Positions 46,059 through 58,755 of a stretch of DNA of 64,000 nucleotides are shown here, in pieces. A program made the translations under genes and the position numbers. The DNA lies in NCBI GenBank assembly GCA_015501055.1, contig JADNYV010000005.1, positions 372,001 to 436,000 of the forward strand. Direction: 5' to 3'. The notes beneath the pieces are model-generated. The model was not told where the DNA came from. It was given only the letters and a program-made list of their open reading frames with translations, and did not search any database. The DNA is from Mucidula mucida. Its lineage: Eukaryota > Basidiomycota > Agaricomycetes > Agaricales > Physalacriaceae. Within the stretch, counting starts at the first letter, position 1. Each line of letters opens with the position of its first letter.

Positions 46059-46770
46059 ATGTCGCTTGCTACCTATTCGACTTGCGAGATTTCCGACGCG
46101 CTCATAAAGCTGGGATCTCCTCATGGCGGCTACATGCCTGACATAAATCTCATATCCACTCTACCAGCCGACACCACCGTCTGTGGTCCCGCTTACACCG
46201 TCCAGATGGTTCTCGCATCCGACGAAGCGGCCCCAAAGCTCTCAGCTCATTTCGTAGACACGGCTACTCCATCCTCCGTCATCGTCATATCTGCTCCTCC
46301 CAGTCTGTGCACCACCGTGTCTCCTTGACCGCAGCCTCTGATCGCAGTGTAGACATCAAGAATGCAGTATGGGGCGGTCTCATGACGGCCGGTGCGCAGG
46401 CGCGTGCCGCTGTTGGTGTAGTCATTTCTGGGCGTTGTCGGGATCTAGCAGAGCACGCCAACCTCAAATTCCCTGTGTTTTCCAGAGGACATTCTACCCT
46501 CGGTCAATCCCCTTTTACTAGACCTTCCGCCGTTGACGTCCAGGTCACCATTGCCGCGGAATCTGACTTTCCTACTATCACCGTGAATCCCGGCGACTGG
46601 ATAGTGGGCGATAGGGATGGTGTTGTCTGCGTTCCTCGAGATCTTAGGGACAAGGTCGTCGAATAGCCGGCAAAGGGAGGCAGATTGACGAACTATGCAT
46701 GGCAGACATCCAACAAGGGAAAGGAGTACAAGCGTCTTTCAAAGAACACAGAGGTAAAAACAAGCTGTAG
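46059..46770 (+). CDS. RraA-like / HMG-aldolase family protein, with a one-base frame break
   Basis: Related to RraA and 4-hydroxy-4-methyl-2-oxoglutarate aldolases (divalent-metal enzymes); fungal members are largely unstudied. The start at 46059 encodes MSLATYSTCEISDALIKLG. An intron (about 46302-46350) joins SAPP to NIKNAVWGGLMTAGAQARAAVGVVISGRCRD, the family's Gly-rich anion/metal-site loop. Then come GDWIVGDRDGVVCVP and RDKVVE. A TAG follows at 46664, but the next frame continues AGKGRQIDELCMADIQQGK and ends at 46770, exactly where family members extend. One missing base near 46664 is the simplest explanation. It is divergent from Gyp1, with 69 bp between start codons. Confidence 0.75.
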
Positions 46771-46798
46771 ATAATAATGATATTTGGATAGATGGTGT

Positions 46799-49345
46799 TT
46801 AGTGTCCCTTCCGCTTGCTCTTAGGTTGGCGTGACCTTGATTCAACGCTAGCCTCCGACTGCGCTTGTAGAATGACCCCCTTGCTCAGGCAGAAATCGAT
46901 ATGATCATTGAGCCCTTGGTTGTCCGTCAACAATGTCTTTCCGCAAATCGGACAATCCTGCGACGCCTTGACACTCGTAGCAGCCGGCGCTTTCCGCAGG
47001 ACAGTGCTACGCGGCTTAATAGAGACTTTCACTGCCTCTTGACTAGGACGTGCGGGTTCTGAATTAGGTGGGCGTGTCGTAGGCGCAGGCGGGTGCTCCT
47101 CAGGTCGGGCTTGATCCTCAGGCAGATCGGTGTCATCGTCTTCATGGAACCCGGGCATAGTTTCTTCCCACTCCGACGCAGCAACCGTCTTCTGTCGTTT
47201 GCTTTCCGATTGTTCACCTTTTCCCGGTTCGAAAAACTGTATGCAGAGGTTATTGAGGTCGAGCTCACACTTCCAGATCTATCGTTCTTACCCGCTTTAT
47301 TCCCGAGATCGGTTCAGACGAACGTAGGTCCTTCAACTTGGTTACACGTAGACCAATGAGGCGTAGCTTCAAGGGAAACTCAGGCAGGAGAAGGTCCTTT
47401 CCTATCTGCATCACTCAAGCATGCGAATTGGATGCCACGAACAGACTCACTTTGAATAATCTTCCTTCTTCGTTATCCAGCGATCGCATGACTTGGCCCT
47501 AGTAAACACTAGATGCATGTAAGTTCGCTGTAGTTGACACGAATACGAGACATGCCTTGGTACGTGTCAAGCTTGTACTTTAATGTTATAGTGCGCCCGG
47601 TCCATCCATTACGAGCCATATCTTCCTTCAGCTCAACAGAGATCTCCTCAAGCTTCTGTAAAAGCTTCTCCTTGTCATCGATTGGGTTAAATGTCCTGTT
47701 GGTACTGTTCGGCAATGGTCTACACAACGGGACCATAGAACCAACCTTTCGGAACCAATGCTTTTGCGTTCCTCCCTCTGAATGGGGTGAACAACATTAG
47801 AAGCGATGCCCAAATGTGTACGAAGAAGAAAGTGGAGACCGAACTGTTTGTCCATCAGGGATATTACAGCTCGATGGATAAATATATCGCCGCACGTCTA
47901 TGTGAGGTGTAAACGGGCAAAAAGACTCTGATTACGAGCTAACCTTGATTCCTATTGAATCCAAGAGCCTTTCATTGACCCTCCCGATCCCTGGAACTTT
48001 GCGAATGGAAAGATCGTGCATGAATGCAATGATGGCTTTACTGTCGAAGGAAAGATGAAATTGCCCATTTGGCTTGTTCTAGTCGAAAATGAAGCGATGT
48101 CTGGTCAAAAAGAATTTGAAGTCGTACCTTGTCTGAGCATATCTTGTGCGAATTTAGAGAACATAGACGACACGGTTACTGAGAGATATCGTACCTTGGC
48201 TAACATCTGTGATAACATTGGCTTTGGCTGGAAATAGAAGGGGGCACTCTTACCTTATTGGGCGCGATACCAGCACTGACTGTGAGTTTGGTCTCCTCCT
48301 GCACCCTCTTCCGTATTTCCTCAACACATGCATCCGGTGTCATATTGTGTTCATTGCAATAAGACGTTATACTGACCCAACGTTGAGGATATGTTTGTCA
48401 GTGGTAGTCACAGTCGGCTTACTTCAAATAGCCTTCGTCACAGCCAGCCGCACACATATCGGGATCATATCGTTCAAATATGGTCATCACCTTCTTCGAC
48501 ATATCACTGTAACGAGAGAAATTGTTCGCGACGAATATGAGGTCAGGGCATAGCTTCTTCGCAATGAATCCAGGCATTCCAGAGCGGACACCAAACTTGC
48601 GTGCATCATATGAAGCGGTGGTAAGAACCCCATAACCAACCTGTTTGATATCAATACATACAACTGGATCGCGTTGAACGTTTCTTACAGCAAAGGGCTT
48701 CCCTTTCAGGATAGGATTGAAGAGCAGTTCGACGCTCTGGAAAGACGTTAAATTATTTTGTCGGCGTTGGGAATATGAAGGAACCGACGGCGTAGAATGC
48801 ATCCATGTCGACATGCACTATGAATTGCGAGAGATCGCGTTGCTCTTCGAATTCTTTGAGCTGTAGTGACCGTCAGCAGGGAAAAGCTGCTGACACGGCA
48901 ACCAACACACCAGTACATCGGTGGCACGTTCTATCTTTCCTGGATGGACGTGAAATGTGTCAGAATGAACACCGGCGATGCCAAAGCAACTGACGCAGAT
49001 CCACGCCCTTTGTCAATTCGTCCCGAAGCTTCAGAATCTTGTCAATCCTTTCGGTAAGATCCTGGTCCTTCCTTTTCTCGTTCTGGTAGAACGCCGTGAG
49101 GTCACGACAATTTGTGCTGTTGGGCGCGTACTTCGTAGAACTTGGAACCCTTTGAAGCTTCGGCGATGATGCGATTTATCTCAGTCTGGTCCTTGGCGAG
49201 TCTTTAGGGAGTCAATTCAATGAAGAGAGTTAACTTAACATAGCGCGTCCGACGCGCTGACTCACCCTGCTTTGCCAGTAGAGGGACCAGCCAGACGTCG
49301 TATAAGACTGTCAGTTTCATTTGAGGAGTTGGGAGCCTTGCTCAT
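46799..49345 (-). CDS. DNA polymerase kappa (Y-family, DinB type)
   Basis: Translesion DNA polymerase. The start MSKAPNSSNETDSLIRRLAG at 49345 precedes the N-clasp helices (LAKDQTEINRIIAEASKGSKFYE). The catalytic core has IVHVDMDAFYA|SVELLFNP (metal-binding Asp, split by an intron), GVLTTASYDARKFGVRSGM, and AGCDEGYL carrying the acidic pair of the second metal site. The little-finger region is spread over small exons at 47500-48250. The C-terminus ends with a UBZ-type zinc finger (CPICGKTLLTDNQGLNDHIDFCL), which binds ubiquitinated PCNA, then a basic tail. Many short introns are present; not every splice was verified, and frame breaks inside cannot be ruled out. Confidence 0.85.
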
Positions 49346-50392
49346 GAATACGTTCTCGTCGTCGTGATAGCAGATTAAAACATTATGCCCACCCAATGTG
49401 GTCGAGGTCAAGGAGGTGGCGAGTAACGTGACCACCTACTCATGTGCCCGCATTTGCCAAGAGCTTCTCTCCTCAATGCTTCAAGCTTCAAGACGACTCA
49501 AGTTGAGGTTCAAACGTTCGTGTTTCATGTTTCAAAGAACAGGATGTCAGAACTACGCGTACACAAACACTGCATCTGCGTGGTAATGACAAAAGGGCGC
49601 GATACATCTCAGTGCACCTCACTTTGGTCACCGGGGCTACAGCTAGGTCACACTCACCGGTGTTTGATGATCCTTATAGGTACCTGAGCCAATAAAGTCG
49701 CGAGCCCAGACCGACGCAGACAAAGAGAAGGAGGATAGAAGCAGGCGCTGATCCCGAAAACAACATCTATGAAAAAGGATCTATGTTGATGACCTGCCTA
49801 CATGTTTACTACGAGGAAAAAAGAGTTGTTTCATGGACAATGCATTCGTCGGCGAATAGAGAGGACGGTCGCCCATGCAACAGCTACGGAGACAGAGATA
49901 CTGCCGAACTCGAAGACAGTACCCGGAACGAGGATCGCCGAGGGGCCGTACAGAAGACTGGAGCGTTCAGGTCTAAGGCGCGGTGTCTCAAATGATGAAC
50001 GAGAAGACATGGCATACGTTGGATACCACCGCGGAGGGGAAAAGAGGAGAAAATACTGAGCAAAATATAGAGAGAGGCTGGCGTTGAGATCATAAAGGAC
50101 CCAGGAACAGATCCTGTTTGTGCATGCTTGGCGCCAGACTCTGCTTCTTCCTCGGACGTAAGGTGATACTTATTCGCGTCTTCGCGCTCTGGACAGGACA
50201 ATGAGCGTGTATTCGCGCTCAAATGGCGATTAAAAGTCACTGTAACGCGTCCAGAATGGAATTCATCGCCCTGACAGGCTGGCAAGGAACTGTGGCGGTG
50301 ATAAGCGGCGCAAGTTTGTGCTCGATCCAAATAAAACCTGCGTCCATGGTACGAATTCGGACTTGTCTTTCCTCGCTCTTTCCAGAACCATC
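49346..50392. other. Intergenic region with weak short ORFs
   Basis: About 1 kb between divergent genes. The minus strand has two short hydrophobic frames. One spans 50010-49831 (59 codons, with a predicted span around SISVSVAVAWATVLSI), and the other starts at 49766 (MLFSGSAPASILLLFVCVG). They could be exons of a small membrane protein, but no consistent splice joins them. Nothing else was recognised. Confidence 0.3.
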
Positions 50393-52125
50393 ATGTCCTC
50401 CAGCTATCTTCGTTTCTACGCGATACCTCCCGCTCTCTTGTTGGCCGTCCCGGTCCTTGCGCTGCCTGTCGTCGTAGCCTTTCGTCGCCAGGCGCCACGC
50501 ACTACGACGCCTCAGCATCTCGCCCAGTCATTTCTTCCAATATTCAGCGTTTCCCTTCTGTCTCTGCTTATTGGCGGTTTTGGGCTGGCTGGGATACACG
50601 AGTCACAGCTGGCGAGCACCGCGGTTGTATTGTTAAGTCTCTTACGATTCGAGTGTGAGCGTAATCTTGCAGTGAATTGGTCGTTAGTTTAACCTGTCTT
50701 CTTAGTGGCCGCTTGCTTTATGTTTCTGATATCCGACTTCAATTCTTTGACCAATGTCCCCAGGCGTCAGCTCTGGATGTACATTAGCATTCTCTCGCTT
50801 CTAATCTCTTGCGGTAGGCATACGGCCTTGGTTCCAGTACCCAATCTGCATCTGACTTGTGTTCTTAGCCACCATATCCTCGCTCACTTCGACATTTTTA
50901 TCCGAGCGAGTTCCGTCACTTCTTCCACCTTTCCTGTATCTCCTCTTCACGACCCTCACTCTCCCGCTTACCATCTATCTGCTACTCGCACCTGATCCGC
51001 GGCCTCCATCTCCCCGTAGTGACGATGATTCTCCTCCAATCTCGCCGCCTCCGGGTACGCTAGACTTTGACACTCCCCCGCCATCCCCATCTAGCACCAA
51101 GAGGTCTTTTGGTTTGCTTTCCGCTAACCCATCGCAATCGCACATTTCACCTCAGATGAATACCATACATCTACCTATTCGATTTCACCGAGAGCATGGT
51201 CATCCCCGAAAAACAGACGTTGGTCGCGACCGACGTGGGTTGCTAAGTGTCTTGCTTGTCGCACAGGCTACTGCTCTGCTGTCATTCGCGTTCGAGATAT
51301 GTGTCACGGTCCTTGTACCCGGGTCATATACCGATCTGCGCTCCAGAATGCAAGGCGAAGTGCTTCTAGGTGTATGGAAAACTTCTCTGACTCTTCGGTG
51401 TATGGAGAGTTTGTTCATTGTCATTTCATGCGCATGCATGATGGCGGTTTGGCAAGGTAATGTCGTTGGCGTCAGATTGTCATCTGCTCCACTGACCTTG
51501 TCCATTAGGTCGTTTCTGCAGTCAAGTAGAAGTAAATAGGGCGTGGATCACCCCTCTGACTTCGCACCGACCGCGACACCGTCGCCAACTTAGTACAACC
51601 TCATCGTTCTGCTCACCCGGCCTTCGTGCAAGGAGTCCTGTTTTACCACTTCCGATACATCCCAGACCTTCCACGCCTCCCTCGCCGACGCCCAAATCTC
51701 GTTCAGCTCAGATCTTCAACGAAATCCGAGGTAGCATTCATTCGTACGTACAGACCGAGGAGCTGCAGCCTCGACCTGCACGTGTTCGATATCAATTCCC
51801 ATCCCTCAACCTGACGTTTCCGACGCGTACACTACCACGGCGTTCGCAGCGCGTTCAACTACCGCAGAGTCCGACTTTCGACTCATTCAACATGAATGAT
51901 CCATTTGCGCCTCCTTCCCCGGGATTGATACCGCGCTACAGTGCTCCGAACAACTCTACTGCGGGCACCACGCGCTTGAGTGCATGGGGTAACTTAACGC
52001 TTCCAGTTCCCCGAAACAGTCCCCCGAGGGTCGGGCGTGATCAGAGCAACGGTGGTACTGCTATCGTCGAGGAAGCGCGTCTAGCGGAGAAGTTGTTGGA
52101 GAGACTAGATTCCGAATCGCCGTGA
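50393..52125 (+). CDS. Multi-pass membrane protein, fungal-specific
   Basis: The start MSSSYLRFYAIPPALLLAVPVLALPVVV at 50393 opens with a hydrophobic span. Further spans are FLPIFSVSLLSLLIGGFGLAG, VVLLSLLRFE then FMFLISDF, LWMYISILSLLISCG, LLPPFLYLLFTTLTLPLTIYLLLAP, LLSVLLVAQATALLSFAFEICVTV and MESLFIVISCACMMAVWQ, so about seven. After the fifth span a Pro/Ser loop (PPSPRSDDDSPPISPPPG) precedes RSFGLLSANPS. The cytosolic tail is disordered and Pro/Ser/Arg-rich, ending LLERLDSESP at 52125. Several short introns interrupt the spans. Seven spans with a Ser-rich tail recall receptor-like topology, but no known receptor motif was found. Confidence 0.6.
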
Positions 52126-52960
52126 TCTCTTGTATGTTTAACTGGGTTCGATGAATTGGCGGTTTGTTTATCGGTTTTTATCCTGCTTGGCTTGTTGGAT
52201 TCTTGTATATGTACTGGGTCGGGACGATAGGCCAATCTGTACTTGTATGGTCCTCGGTATGTTGTATTTTAGAGAATCGGAAGACTGAATTACTTGAATG
52301 TCATCTCGAGGTTTTCCAGCACGATCAGTGCGGGAGCGTTCCTTGACTTCGTCTCGTCGTGACCATCTGCCTCACCTTCGATGCGATCCACAAACATGTT
52401 TTGTCTCCTGCCAATCTAGGCCACTAATTCGAAAGCGACCACAGTTCCTGTGGACCCCAAGTTTGATTGCCTATAGAGTCTGGTGTTGCTTCAGACATAC
52501 AACATTCCTCCGGGTGCAGTCCGACTGTCCTATGAGAGAGCATGCGTGTGATTGAATAGCTGTTGTTCAAGCAGGCTGCGGATCGACGGGAAACTCGCGG
52601 GGAATCGCATGGCGGAGTCTCCACTGACAATCTATACCCGTTACCATTCATTTTTTCAATGTCTTTCAGAGAATCTCAATCGCTCGGGTGCACAAGGCAG
52701 GACATACATAAGGCTGTCAACTTGACCTCCCATTTGTTTTCTTTAATGATCCATCTCTCTTCTTGGCATTCCGAGTACAATGTGAGTTCATGTCGCATAT
52801 GCATATCTAAACGAAGCCAACTCGATCAGCAGTTATGGACATTATTACACCGCGTCTGAGCTGGGAACTCGTAGATAGTAGTCTTACGACGGTCAGTCAT
52901 TCACAATCTTCCATTTCCGACGTCAGAGTTGATACCTTTGCCGTTAGCAGCTCAACTACC
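52126..52960. other. Intergenic region
   Basis: No confident gene was seen in these ~835 bp. The last 100 bp may include the first exon of the F-box gene (for example MDIITPRLSWELVDSSLTT starting near 52829). Confidence 0.3.
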
Positions 52961-54306
52961 ATGGCAGGCTTGCCAATAAGACTTTACCAGCCTTGCCGCC
53001 TGAAATATTGACCGAGGTGTTTCTGGCAGGGCAAGCGATAAGCGCGTCCAATGCCGAATCAGTGGCCTATTCCGAACTACACTTGAGCGCTCGACTCCCC
53101 TTCGAGTTGACTGTCTCGCATGTCAACTCATTCTGGCGAGCTGTTGCACATTCTTCGCACTCGCTATGGCGCACAATCCAGGTCACTACTCGATCCAATC
53201 CAAATCGCGTCGAGGCGTACGTGGAACGTTCGCGCGGCTGCTTTGTCGATGTCACAATCTGTTCTTTGTATGCCTTCGACGCCATAGACGCGCGCTCAGT
53301 TGACGCGATCTTCTCCCGCGTCCAAGATTGGCGTCGTTGTATTGTCATCCTCGAGGTCGAGAGAGAGATACAACCCATCATTACGCGCCTACGCGGCGTA
53401 GCGGCACCTTGTCTGACGTATCTTTCCATAACCCTACACGAGTCTCAGTCGCTACTTCCCGGTCAACGTATCCTCGAAGCTGGGTGTCCTCGACTCGATT
53501 TTCTACGTCTACGAGGTGTCGCAATCCGCTCGTTTGCGCCTCCCCTAACGACAGTGACTACGCTTCATCTCGAGCAAACAAACTTCACTGTCTTGATGTA
53601 CCCTTCCTTCCGCCAGATTCTAATCAACGCGCCGCAGCTGGAAAACCTGTCCGTTCACGGAAACATTATCGGCCAGCGGACATGGCCGAACATCATAAAC
53701 GACATTCCTCTGCTCAGACTGCGTTCGCTCCGTATCTGCGGCCACATGCACAGCACCGGATGTGTGCATAGTGGGATCCTTGTAAACATAGCGGCTCCTG
53801 AGCTGCACTCCCTCGTGCTGAAAGGCCTTATGGCAAATGACCTCAACCCATTCTTCGACAACTGCCTTCCAAAGTTTAAAAAAGTGCAGTCACTGACTCT
53901 GTGTGACGTCGACTACTCAATCGACGATCCGTTTGCATCTCTCTCCCGCGCATTCCCTCTCTTGCGCGACTTCACCTGTCTCAATAGCGCCTTTCAAGTT
54001 CCTCAGATCCTGAAGTTTCTAGCTGACCCTCATAGGACGCCCGTTCCGTGGCCAAATTTAGAGAACTTGACGGTCATTTTGAACTTTGAGCGAGAGTCGC
54101 TCTTGCGGGATGCTGTCCGATGTCGCATCAACGTAGGCCGCCCATTGCGCAAGTTGCGCTTGATGGCTGGCGACGACGATATCAAATTCTTGCCCGATTA
54201 TTCTTGGCTGGTGCAGAATATTACGTTGGAAAGCGTTGATACATTTCCGGACTGTTGGCCTCGAGGAAGGGACTTTGAGGACGAGGACGATTTCATGTTA
54301 CGTTGA
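52961..54306 (+). CDS. F-box / leucine-rich-repeat-like protein, 5' end uncertain
   Basis: The F-box motif LPPEILTEVFLAG begins at 52993 and is preceded by an open stretch back to a possible acceptor near 52950. The typical agaric F-box follow-up is seen: VSHVNSFWRAVAHSSHSLWRTI. The rest is a long single exon of irregular leucine-rich strands (LEQTNFTVL, LRSLRICGH, LHSLVLKGLM, VQSLTLCDVDY, LENLTVILNF), ending in an acidic tail at 54306. F-box proteins link targets to SCF ubiquitin ligases. Mushrooms encode hundreds of such genes, so the specific target cannot be told. An upstream exon must supply the start codon. Confidence 0.75.
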
Positions 54307-54458
54307 TTTCCGCTTTTTTTATTATCTCGTTACATTGGATGCTAGACATAACTTCTGGGAACAGTTTGTATACACTCAGAGTACTACATACTATTACATT
54401 GGATCATATAATTCATTCAAATTTGTACACTGTCGAGGCATAGAATCAGTTCAAAGTT

Positions 54459-56257
54459 CTAACGATTCGATGAAAACGTACCGCATGCGCCACTGCTAGG
54501 TTTGGTAGCAAATATGACCTCACTTAATTTCTCGCCCTCGAGACCCTTGTAAGGCGGATAGGTGTCCCTGACTTTCGCAATGAAAGAGTCCACTTGACTT
54601 TCGGGAACTAGAGAGACCGTGCATCCTCCCCATCCAGCGCCGGTTAATCGACTCCCTATTGCGCCAGCTTCTCTTGCCAGATGGGTCAACTGGTTGAGCT
54701 CTGGACAGGAACACTCATATAGCTCGTTGCAACTCTTCTGCGATTCGTTCATCAAAGCGCCCAGAGAGGCCAGTACGTCCTCCTGCTTGGTGTCCAGACA
54801 GACTTGTCTGAACATGAGGACGCGCAGAGCCTCAGAAAACACATGTTTCGCCCGTTTGTAGATCTGGAAATATGTCGCTTCGACCTGGAACTGAGAGAGA
54901 TAAAGGTCGGTAAATGTCGGGGTATCCAGACCTGATAAGGTGATCATCTCCCCGAGGGTGACGCCGAGTTCTTCGGTACTTCCTTGCGGCTTGAGACCCT
55001 CCACTTCAGTATCCATCCGTACCAAGATCTCTTCAAGCTTCTCAATGCTCATCTCCTCGCCTTCTTTCTCTCCTGCAAGGCGTCCGACAACTTGGCGAAG
55101 AGTGATCTTCTCGTCTGAAGCGACCACAATGCCCAGACGTCGAGCAAGGATACGCGCAGCAGCTAGTGTCTCTACGACACGGAGATTGTAGCCCCGCTTG
55201 GCAGAAAGAGCTTTATCGGAGACGACCAAGGAGTTGGCGCATACAAAGACAGCCCCATGCGGAAGAGGGACGGGCGACGCGTATAAGGCGGGGAAGAACG
55301 TGATGTATAATGCGGAGGAGGGACCGCAGATGACTGAAGCGGCTTGATCCATTCCACCACTATTAACGCCGACGCGCATCTCGTTAGCGACCGCGAGTTT
55401 GACGAGATCACCCTTGCTGATTTTGTAGCCATTCGACCCAGATTTACTTCCAGCTGGAGGATAGTAAGAGTGAGTGACGCATATATGCGGGCACATGCGA
55501 CGCTTACCTTGCCGTTGACAGCCATGAAGGCGAGAGTAGAAGCTACGACCATTGCTGCACTTGAAGATAGACCGGATCCAGCAGGAACAGAGCCAGTGAC
55601 GAGGAGATCAACTGGGACGGGTAGCGCATCTCCCGAAGAAAAGTATTGGTTCAACACTCCCTAAAATTGATCTTGAGCACGGCACAGGTGGGAAGCACAT
55701 TTGGCATACATAATAGCCTGCCTTGACATAACTTTCCCAGCGCAACTCCTTGGTGTTAATATCGAGATGCCACTCTTCTGCGTGAACTTGTTGTTCACTG
55801 ATGCTGGCGACACTATCGCGACGTTTGGCAGAGGGGGCAAACGTTTGCCTTGTGTATTTGATGGCTAGGTTGTCCGCCGTTACATGTCCCGGTTCAGAAC
55901 CGGAACGAGGGGCACACGCGATCAGGATATCCCTCTCGATCGCGGCGGGCAGGACACCAAAGAGACAGTAGTCGATATGTTCACCTGTATTTGATTAGAT
56001 CGGGCAGGATGATAGCAAGACTCTCGCCACACCGATTAGACTAAACGTAAGTTGAGCACAACGTGGTTGCCAGACAAAATCGATGCTTACTTGACACGTC
56101 CTGGGGCGCGCGCAATGTAGGCGGGCTTTCTGCCAAATCGCTTCTCAAATTCCTCGGCCAGTGTATTCCATCTGGCGGCGTGGTTTATTGTGGTACCAAG
56201 GTTGCCATACAGATCATTTAGCTGAGTATAGACTGGGATGGGTTCTGCGGCAGCCAT
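54459..56257 (-). CDS. GAL1: Galactokinase
   Basis: Phosphorylates alpha-D-galactose to galactose-1-phosphate, the first step of the Leloir pathway; GHMP kinase superfamily, cytosolic. The start at 56257 gives MAAAEPIPVYTQLNDLYG. RKPAYIARAPGRV and, after introns, GEHIDYCLFGVLP form the galactose signature. The ATP loop is GSVPAGSGLSSSAAM, the catalytic segment NEMRVGVNSGGMDQAAS, and the C-terminal motif AIGSRLTGAGWGGCTVSLVP. About four short introns are present. The final residues (after FATKPSSGACG) may belong to a further small exon, so the exact C-terminus is uncertain. It works with the same cell's galactose supply as the secreted alpha-galactosidase at 31.5-33.6 kb, though the two are not adjacent. 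Confidence 0.9.
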
Positions 56258-56559
56258 CGTTCACTGAGTGAGGAGGAATTGCCGAGGTTTATAACTGAAA
56301 CCGGATCCACATGGTCCAAGGCCGGCTCTCGTCCGACTTGCGGTCCGGGCTTTGGTTTTCCACAATGGAGACAGAGCTGGATTTCTTCAAAGAAGTGGCT
56401 GAGTACTGAATGCGCCATATGACAATCAGTCACTACTAGGCTCAGCCCGAGTCGAGAGAGGTGTGTTATGAACGAGGCGGCAACTCGGCAGCTACATTTT
56501 GCTTGTTTGTTTCAATTTGGCAGCAACATTTTCTTGATCCAACGTTGTCGCGTCGCGTC

Positions 56560-58456
56560 ATGAAGCGAGGGGCAGAGAAACAACTGGTTAAGGGCGACGA
56601 CGATGAAGAAGAAGAGGTTCGTCCTGAACTACCATCACTTGCATCTATTGACCATACAACAGCAGCCAGAGCAAGTCGGCCATGGCTTCAAGAAAGCAGA
56701 CGCGGATACCCTCGCCACAAGAAAGTGAGTGGCTCTCACTGTATCTCTTTCACTTTGACTCACAGCCTTACAGAATAAGAGGGCTTCCCAGGAAAGCTGG
56801 GACGCCGACTCCGACCGCAACCGCCACCTCAAGCGAGGTAAGCGCCTTGTACGCTGAACAATACCTCAGACTTGACTCTTTTGTGTTAGGGTCCGCCAAA
56901 GTCTGGGAGTTTTGGTGGGTTTGGCTCAGGATCACCTTCATCATTCAATTTTACCCCACCACAATCTCCAGCACCTGTTCTCGATGGCTCGCTTACCCCG
57001 TCGAATCCTACCCCATCTACGCCAACCCCATTTCCGTCAAGCGCGTCTAAAGCAGCGCAGGCAATCGGTTCCCTTCTACAATCTACTCCTACGTCCTCTG
57101 CTACCGAGTCTTCCGGCATATATGAAGCGTCCAAGAAGTACTTCTTGTCCATGCGTGGCCTGAACCGAGCATTCTTGAAGGAACTTGGTCAATTGCTAGA
57201 GGACGACCCATTCATAAATCTTGCGGACCGTCACTTTGACACCTACAAGAAATATAATCTTGTAATAGAAACAGAGCGCAAGACCGCAGAGGCCGCTGCC
57301 GCTGAGCGATCCAAGCCCGCCGCCCCGGCATTCTCCAAAACCTTTGGTGTCCAATCGGCAACACCTGCTTCGTCTCCATTCTCATTCCCTCCTCCAAAAT
57401 CCACTACATCAGAACCTACCAAAGGGTTCTCGTTCCCTCCACCGAATGGTGCCACGTTCAAACCCAGTGCCTCTGCGGCCGCGCCTTTGAGCTCTCCGTT
57501 CGGTGTAGCGACCTCGGGCGCTTCATCATCTTCCCTAGCATCTCCTTTCGGCAGCACCACTACCCATTCTCCGTTTGGGACTGCTGCTGCTCCTGCATCA
57601 TCCTCATCACCATTTGGCGGAGGCTTCAAACCTTCGTCTTCGCTTACCTTTGGCGTTCCGTCTACATCCAAAGACTCTGAAACATCTCTCAAACCAACAA
57701 CAACACAAGCCACCTCCGATTTCTTCGCGACTCCTCCTCCTGCGAGCGCCAAGGGAGGGCCTCTCAGCGGATTCGGAGGATTCAAGGCTACCGGAAGCAT
57801 CGGCAATCCTGTTGGTTTCGGTTTTGGTGTCACCTCAACTTCCAAGTCTGACGAGACGGAGAAGAACACGGAAACTGAAGGTGGGTCATCGCAGGAGACG
57901 ACAGCTTCGACATCTACCGAGAAAGATGCGACGTCAAGTATGATAGGCACCAGTATACACGATGCGGAGGGAGAGGGCGAGGAAGACGAAGAGACGACAC
58001 ATTCTGTCAAGCTCAAGGCTTTCAGAATGAGCAAGGACAAGGAAGGCAAGAACAGCTGGGCGGAATTGGGAGTCGGTATGTTCCTGTCTGCGTCTTTGAG
58101 TCGCAATGCCTCACAGAAACTAGGCTTTCTTCGCCTAAAAAAGCATAAAGAAACCTCCGCCCGCCGCATGCTCTTGAGAAATAGCTCATCGGGGAAAATT
58201 CACATCGTTCGTTGTTCTCATCTTATGAATGAATTTGTCTGACATGGCTCCAAACACACAGAATTTCAATCTATATGGGAATCTCAAGCCCATTCTGCCA
58301 ACGAAGAAATCAATTACTTTCATTGGACATGACGAGAACGGGGCGCCGCAGTCATACCTTCTGCGCACGAAAGGGGAGGAACAGGCGACGGAATTACAGA
58401 GCGCCTTGGAACGGGAAATAGCGTTGGTGAGGGAGAAGGCACCTTCAGGCGCGTAG
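56560..58456 (+). CDS. Nup50/Nup2-like nucleoporin with Ran-binding domain
   Basis: Nuclear-pore basket protein that binds importin-alpha and Ran to help cargo release. The start MKRGAEKQLVKGDDDEEEE at 56560 is the conserved basic/acidic importin-binding N-terminus. A conserved helical segment follows (SKKYFLSMRGLNRAFLKELGQLL...DPFINLADRHFDTYKKY). Then comes a long Ser/Thr/Pro region with FG-type repeats (SPFG, TFGV, SPFGGG, GFGGF, VGFGFGV; 57360-57840). It ends with a RanBD1 domain (HSVKLKAFRMSKDKEGKNSW, TSARRMLLRNSSSGK, NFNLYGN, ITFIGHDENGAP) and a stop at 58456. Small introns lie at the 5' end and inside RanBD1. Full domain order is present. Confidence 0.85.
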
Positions 58457-58755
58457 GATGCTGCGTACATATCGCGCGTCTACATTGTGACGTCAGTCAC
58501 TGGCGACGATCTAGACGTCTTTAAACATTTCCACCTCAGACTGTGAATTACATGGACTTTTCCTTTGCGAAATCGTCTTCAAGGATGAACGCAATCTTTG
58601 CACGAGTGAACTTTGTATATGATACAAACATAAAAGTACAATTGGTTGTATCAAGCGCCATTTCAGTCTATTCACTGCTGCGTATGCAAACCTTGGGCCA
58701 ACTGAATCTACGAGCACAAATCAGTTCGCAGTTCTACAACCAAAATGTCAGACGA

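Noticed and set aside
57243..58169. 308-codon open frame on the minus strand
   Set aside because: It is antisense to the Ser/Pro-rich Nup50 exon, has biased Val/Ser/Glu composition and no domain.
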